From: Ferrovibrio sp965278975
GTDB lineage: Bacteria > Pseudomonadota > Alphaproteobacteria > Ferrovibrionales > Ferrovibrionaceae
Length of the DNA stretch: 64,000 bases
NCBI RefSeq assembly: GCF_965278975.1
Contig: NZ_OZ257126.1
Span: 806,001 to 870,000, forward strand
Reading direction: 5' to 3'
A model generated the notes under the pieces. The model was not told the DNA's origin and searched no databases. It saw nothing but the letters and a program-made list of their open reading frames with translations. Below, piece by piece: positions 60,678 through 64,000 of this stretch (its first letter is position 1; every line of letters starts with the position of its first letter). The position numbers and the translations under genes are program-made.

Positions 60678-60718
60678 CGCACGACCTCCTATCGAACCGG
60701 TTCAGGCAGAATACGAGT

Positions 60719-61732
60719 TCACTTGAAGCTGTCCGGCATGGACACCTTGGTGAGGAACTCGTTGGTGTAGACCTGCTCGCAGGCAACAGTCTTGCTGAGG
60801 CCCATATAGGTGTTCACCAGGTCAACCGAACCGCACATCTTCTTCGGGTCCATCCAGCCGATGCCATTCTGACGATAGCGATCGGTGTTCATCAGACTGA
60901 GACCAAGCATCGTGTTGGCCTTGATATAGGCCACATCGATTTCCGGCACCCGCTTCTTGTAGATGGCAATAGCAGCATCCGGATCGGCCATCACGTCGCG
61001 CCAGCCCATGTAGGAAGCCTCAAGGAAGGCCTTCAGCGCCTTCGAGCGGTCCTTCATGGTCTTTTCGCTCGCCATGATCGACATCGAATACATGTCGAAG
61101 CCGAAATCGGCCCAGGGCATCAGCACCGACTTGCCGGGACCACCCATCGCCTTGTCATAGTTCGGCTGGCCGGTGAGGTAATCGGCCACGGCATCGACGC
61201 GCTTCTCGCTTACCGCCGCCACCTTGGCGGTCGGCTCGATATTGACCCAGGTGACCTTGTCGATATCAACGCCATGCAGCTTGGCGAAGGCCGGCCAGAC
61301 CTGGCGCTGGCTGTCGCCCGGCGGCGCGGCGATGGTGCGGCCTTCCAGATCCTTCGGCTTGCGGATCGGGGTATCCTGGCGGCTGAACACGTTCAGCGGC
61401 GTCTTGTCGAAGATCATGCCGACAGTCTTGATCTTGGCGCCGCGCGACACGGCAGAGATCACCACGGCAGCATCGGCAAGGCCGGCATCGGCGCGGTTGG
61501 TATCCACCTTGGCGATGGAGTCACCCGAGCCCTTGGAATTCTCCAGCGTCACATCAAGGCCGGCCTTGGCGTAATAGCCCTTGTCCAGCGCCACCCAATA
61601 GGCGGTGTGGTCGCCGACCGGGAACCAGTTCAGGGCAAAGAGGAATTTCTCCTGGGCCTGGGCAGCAGACGCACCCGCGAGCGCGAGCGAAGCCGTCACC
61701 AGAGCGCCAAACACCGTTTTGTACCGTTTCAT
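60719..61732 (-). CDS. ABC transporter substrate-binding protein, NMT1/ThiY-like
   Basis: 337-residue receptor. ATG 61732 begins a Sec signal peptide (MKRYKTVFGALVTASLALAG, cleavage near AQAQ) after AGGAGGG. The mature FALNWFPVGDHTAYWVALDKG is typical of the pyrimidine/thiamin-precursor receptor group (ThiY/NMT1). Later blocks include GRTIAAPPGDSQRQ and GMIFDKTPLNVFS. Ligand unknown; a small N-heterocycle or aromatic acid is plausible. Confidence 0.87.
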   Translation of the reverse strand: MKRYKTVFGALVTASLALAGASAAQAQEKFLFALNWFPVGDHTAYWVALDKGYYAKAGLDVTLENSKGSGDSIAKVDTNRADAGLADAAVVISAVSRGAKIKTVGMIFDKTPLNVFSRQDTPIRKPKDLEGRTIAAPPGDSQRQVWPAFAKLHGVDIDKVTWVNIEPTAKVAAVSEKRVDAVADYLTGQPNYDKAMGGPGKSVLMPWADFGFDMYSMSIMASEKTMKDRSKALKAFLEASYMGWRDVMADPDAAIAIYKKRVPEIDVAYIKANTMLGLSLMNTDRYRQNGIGWMDPKKMCGSVDLVNTYMGLSKTVACEQVYTNEFLTKVSMPDSFK

Positions 61733-61772
61733 CGCTACCCTCCTGTTGCTGTGTTCGTTGGTTGCAGTGTTT

Positions 61773-62546
61773 TTACTGATTATCGGCGTTATCGGCCCAG
61801 GGCGTGAGGATGCGGGTGAGCATCGCCACAATACCGAAGACCGCGAAACCCATGAGCGAAATCCAGAACAGTGCGGCAAAAGCCACCGAGGTATTCATGC
61901 TGCTCTGGGTCGCAATGATCACATAGCCAAGGCCGCGCTGCGAAGCGACAAATTCACCGACGATGGCACCAACCACGGCCGAAGTTGCGGTGATCTTCAG
62001 CGCACTGAGAATGAAGGGATAGGCATTCGGGATGCGAATCTTGACGAATACCTTCCATTTCGGTGCGCTGAACACGCGGCCAAGATCGAGCAGATCACGA
62101 TCGATCTGCGTCAGACCCACGGCTGTATTGATCACCACCGGGAAGAAGCCAATCAGCGCACCGATCAGCATGTTGGGCAGGATGCCGTAGCCCATCCAGA
62201 TCAGGAACAGCGGCGCCACCGCCACTTTGGGCAAGGTATTGACGAAGACCAGGAACGGCATCAACGCACGCGAGATCAGGGTGGACCAGGCGATCATGGT
62301 GCCAAGGAACACACCGGCGATGGCGGCGATGGTGAAGGCGCCAAAGATTTCCAGTGCCGTCACCCAGATATGGCGGCTCCAGGGAATCTGGTTGCCGGTG
62401 AGCGCGGCATAGACCGATTGCGGCGAGGGCAGCAGGTATTCACGAACACCGCCCACCGTCACCGCCAGTTGCCAGGCGATCAGCAGCACCACGAACAGCG
62501 ACAAAGCCGGCAGGCGCTCGAACGCCCATTTTACTGCCTTCATCAT
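61773..62546 (-). CDS. ABC transporter permease, nitrate/sulfonate/thiamin-precursor type
   Basis: 257-residue permease with about six helices; the EAA loop is FSAPKWKVFVKIRIPNAYP near residue 165. AAGGAG lies eight bases before the ATG, which overlaps the DapA-like stop as ATGA. Second gene seen in the operon, partner of the ATPase at 59901. Confidence 0.9.
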   Translation of the reverse strand: MMKAVKWAFERLPALSLFVVLLIAWQLAVTVGGVREYLLPSPQSVYAALTGNQIPWSRHIWVTALEIFGAFTIAAIAGVFLGTMIAWSTLISRALMPFLVFVNTLPKVAVAPLFLIWMGYGILPNMLIGALIGFFPVVINTAVGLTQIDRDLLDLGRVFSAPKWKVFVKIRIPNAYPFILSALKITATSAVVGAIVGEFVASQRGLGYVIIATQSSMNTSVAFAALFWISLMGFAVFGIVAMLTRILTPWADNADNQ

Positions 62547-63640
62547 GCCGCCAGCTCCTTCAGTGCCTGGTTGCTGTCGCCCGCCAGCCAGCGCTGCAGG
62601 TTGGCGGCGACGAATGCATCATCGGTGAGATGCGGATAGGCTTGTGCCACGCGCGTCAGTTCTTCCGCCTGCCCCGGACTCAAGCCCTCGTCAGGGTCGA
62701 GGCACCAGATGCCGCGCATCAGGCCCTGGCGGCGCAGGATTTCATGGCAGCCGGCGATGCAGCCATGGAAGGCATGAGCCACATCGAACAGCGCCGAATT
62801 GCAATCCGTCACCTGGGCATCCAGCGCCAGCAGGTCGGCACTCACTGCGGGCTTGGCGGCTTCCGCCTGGCAGCGCGCCAGAAGCTGAACCGCCGCACGC
62901 ACCCAGACCGACCAATGGCCGAGCAGGCCGCCCTTGATCCGCACCGTTACCGGCTTGCCATCGCGCATCAGGGTATAGGGAGTCACCAGATCGGCGACGA
63001 TATGATCGTCATTGCCGGTATAAAGCGTGACACGATTCTCGGCTCCGGCCGCCACCACGCCGCGGATCACATCCAGCGTCGCATAACGGTTGAACGGCGC
63101 CATCTTGATTGCCACGACATTTTCGATAGCCGCGAAGCGGCGCCAGAAATCGAAGGACAGGCGGATGCCGCCCACCGAAGGCTGCAAGTAGAAACCGACC
63201 AGCGGGATTTCCTTGGCCACGGCAGTGCAATGCTCGATCAACTCATCTTCGCTGGCGCCTTTCATGGCGGCGAGACTGAGCAGCCCGGCATGATAGTCCA
63301 GGCCACGCGCAATCGTGGCTTCGCGGCTGGCCTGCCCGGTACGGCCGGCCAGACCGGCAACGCGAACCAGTGGCCGCGATGTCCAGGCAGCGGCGGTATC
63401 AGCGGCGAGTTTCAATACCGGCTCGTAAAGGCCGACCTCGCGGATGGCGAATTGCGTGGTATGTACGCCGACCGCCAGACCACCCGAGCCGGCATCGACA
63501 TAATAGCGCGTCAGCGCGCTCATGCGTTTGGGATCGAACTGGCGCTGCTCGTCCAGTGCCAGCGGATGCGCTGGAATCACCGTGCCCTGGCGCAGCAGGT
63601 TCAGTACCGGTGCCGGAATATCGCTCCAATGTCGTGCCAT
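62543..63640 (-). CDS. Dihydrodipicolinate synthase (DapA) family aldolase/lyase
   Basis: 365-residue TIM-barrel of the DapA/N-acetylneuraminate lyase family, 60-70 residues longer than typical, with a C-terminal helical extension (FHGCIAGCHEILRRQ). The Schiff-base lysine is likely in VVAIKMAPFNRY; GGLAVGVHTTQF is the early substrate loop. ATG 63640 has GAGGAG upstream. It would cleave or dehydrate a 2-keto acid-type intermediate; transport, enolase and TIM-barrel neighbours fit a dehydrated keto-acid pathway. Confidence 0.84.
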   Translation of the reverse strand: MARHWSDIPAPVLNLLRQGTVIPAHPLALDEQRQFDPKRMSALTRYYVDAGSGGLAVGVHTTQFAIREVGLYEPVLKLAADTAAAWTSRPLVRVAGLAGRTGQASREATIARGLDYHAGLLSLAAMKGASEDELIEHCTAVAKEIPLVGFYLQPSVGGIRLSFDFWRRFAAIENVVAIKMAPFNRYATLDVIRGVVAAGAENRVTLYTGNDDHIVADLVTPYTLMRDGKPVTVRIKGGLLGHWSVWVRAAVQLLARCQAEAAKPAVSADLLALDAQVTDCNSALFDVAHAFHGCIAGCHEILRRQGLMRGIWCLDPDEGLSPGQAEELTRVAQAYPHLTDDAFVAANLQRWLAGDSNQALKELAA

Positions 63641-63651
63641 CGCTTTACTCC

Positions 63652-64000
63652 TCAACCCAGTTCCGGCCCGGCAGCGGCGAAAGACCGCGCCATGTCACCG
63701 AAGGATTCGATCCTGCCGCGCACCATGCGTTCGAAACCGCGCTGGCGTCGGAATCCAAGCTTTTCCAGATGTGTGGCAAAAGTTGCCTGATCGTCATAGG
63801 CGTCAATGAATACCGGGCCGTGGATGCGTGCCAGCATGGCATCGAACAGTGCAATCGCTGCTTCCGGCTGCGGCGCGGCCACCGGACCGATCTGCGTAGC
63901 GACGCGGCCTTCACGCGACAGCGCAAAACCATCGCGCGATGGCAGGCCCAAAGCCACGGCCTTCGGGCGGCGCAGCAGGTCGGCCAACACAAAAGCGCGC
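63652..64000 (-). CDS. GNAT-family N-acetyltransferase, C-terminal part, truncated by window edge
   Basis: The open frame runs off the right edge, so only about 115 C-terminal residues are visible. ALSREGRVATQIGPVAA and LEKLGFRRQRGFERMVRGR match the Acetyltransf_18-type C-terminal domain of GNAT proteins. It lies 11 bases upstream of the DapA-like gene, so it may be in the operon. Confidence 0.65.
   Translation of the reverse strand, partial: RAFVLADLLRRPKAVALGLPSRDGFALSREGRVATQIGPVAAPQPEAAIALFDAMLARIHGPVFIDAYDDQATFATHLEKLGFRRQRGFERMVRGRIESFGDMARSFAAAGPELG

Noticed and set aside
1..64000. tRNA, rRNA, CRISPR, prophage or insertion sequence
   Set aside because: I scanned for cloverleaf-like segments, spaced repeats, transposase motifs and integrase genes and saw none; gene spacing leaves little room.

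Overview
This is a GC-rich (well above 60% by eye), gene-dense stretch of what looks like an alphaproteobacterial chromosome. The evidence is the PcaQ-regulated protocatechuate cluster, two small PAS_5-type PAS proteins, DUF1194 and DUF305 proteins, many ABC importers and a short palindromic repeat of alphaproteobacterial type. A Rhodospirillales-like host is my guess from general flavour only. The only housekeeping gene is gltX. No rRNA, tRNA, CRISPR array, phage or insertion sequence was recognised. No stretch over 300 bases lacks a gene; the longest gaps are 1661-1865, 7541-7721 and 48942-49120.

Layout. (A) 1-8201: a family-5 peptide-type binding protein, a hydantoin-racemase-like gene, then a tightly packed minus-strand ureide operon (2,3-diaminopropionate ammonia-lyase, L-type M20 carbamoylase, D-carbamoylase, AtzG-like small protein, AtzE-like amidase). 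(B) 7722-19771: ureidoglycolate lyase and an acyl-CoA ligase, then a long minus-strand operon with a three-subunit molybdenum hydroxylase, a complete Liv-type ABC importer, a VOC protein and a flavin monooxygenase resembling 2,6-dihydroxypyridine hydroxylase. A divergent TetR gene follows. (C) 20612-26162: an FMN protein, then pcaCHGBD with divergent pcaQ. (D) 26238-28707: a DUF305 protein, gltX and a PAS protein. (E) 28810-36720: a Tau/Ssu-type importer, cupin, MDR reductase, BKACE, SDR and intradiol ring-cleavage dioxygenase, all downstream of two perfect LacI-type operators and divergent from a LacI gene. (F) 36721-39888: PAS protein, flavin reductase, quinone reductase and TauE permease. 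(G) 40035-45021: hydantoinase, racemase-like protein, amidase and MFS carrier, with a divergent hydroxyisourate-hydrolase-like gene. (H) 45024-51886: a polyamine-type importer, divergent from an amidase plus arylmalonate-decarboxylase-like pair and a GntR regulator. (I) 52039-64000: a DUF1194 protein, aspartate dehydrogenase, a stand-alone thiamine-diphosphate E1 with Lrp, and a second Tau/Thi-type importer operon with DapA-like, enolase-superfamily, TIM-barrel and TauD-family enzymes, ending in a truncated GNAT gene.

How it fits together (inference). The window is a catabolic archipelago. One theme is opening and deaminating cyclic ureides, hydantoins and amides: hydantoinase, D- and L-carbamoylases, three amidase-signature enzymes, three Asp/Glu-racemase-superfamily proteins, a HIUase-like protein, ureidoglycolate lyase and DpaL. 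The second theme is aromatic and N-heteroaromatic degradation (molybdenum hydroxylase, flavin monooxygenase, two intradiol dioxygenases), feeding 3-oxoadipate-type intermediates. Several ureide enzymes carry substitutions at residues that are catalytic in their named relatives, so substrates probably differ from textbook ones. The most interesting candidate systems are the DpaL/carbamoylase/AtzEG operon, the amidase plus AMDase-like pair with its GntR motif, and the dioxygenase-BKACE operon.
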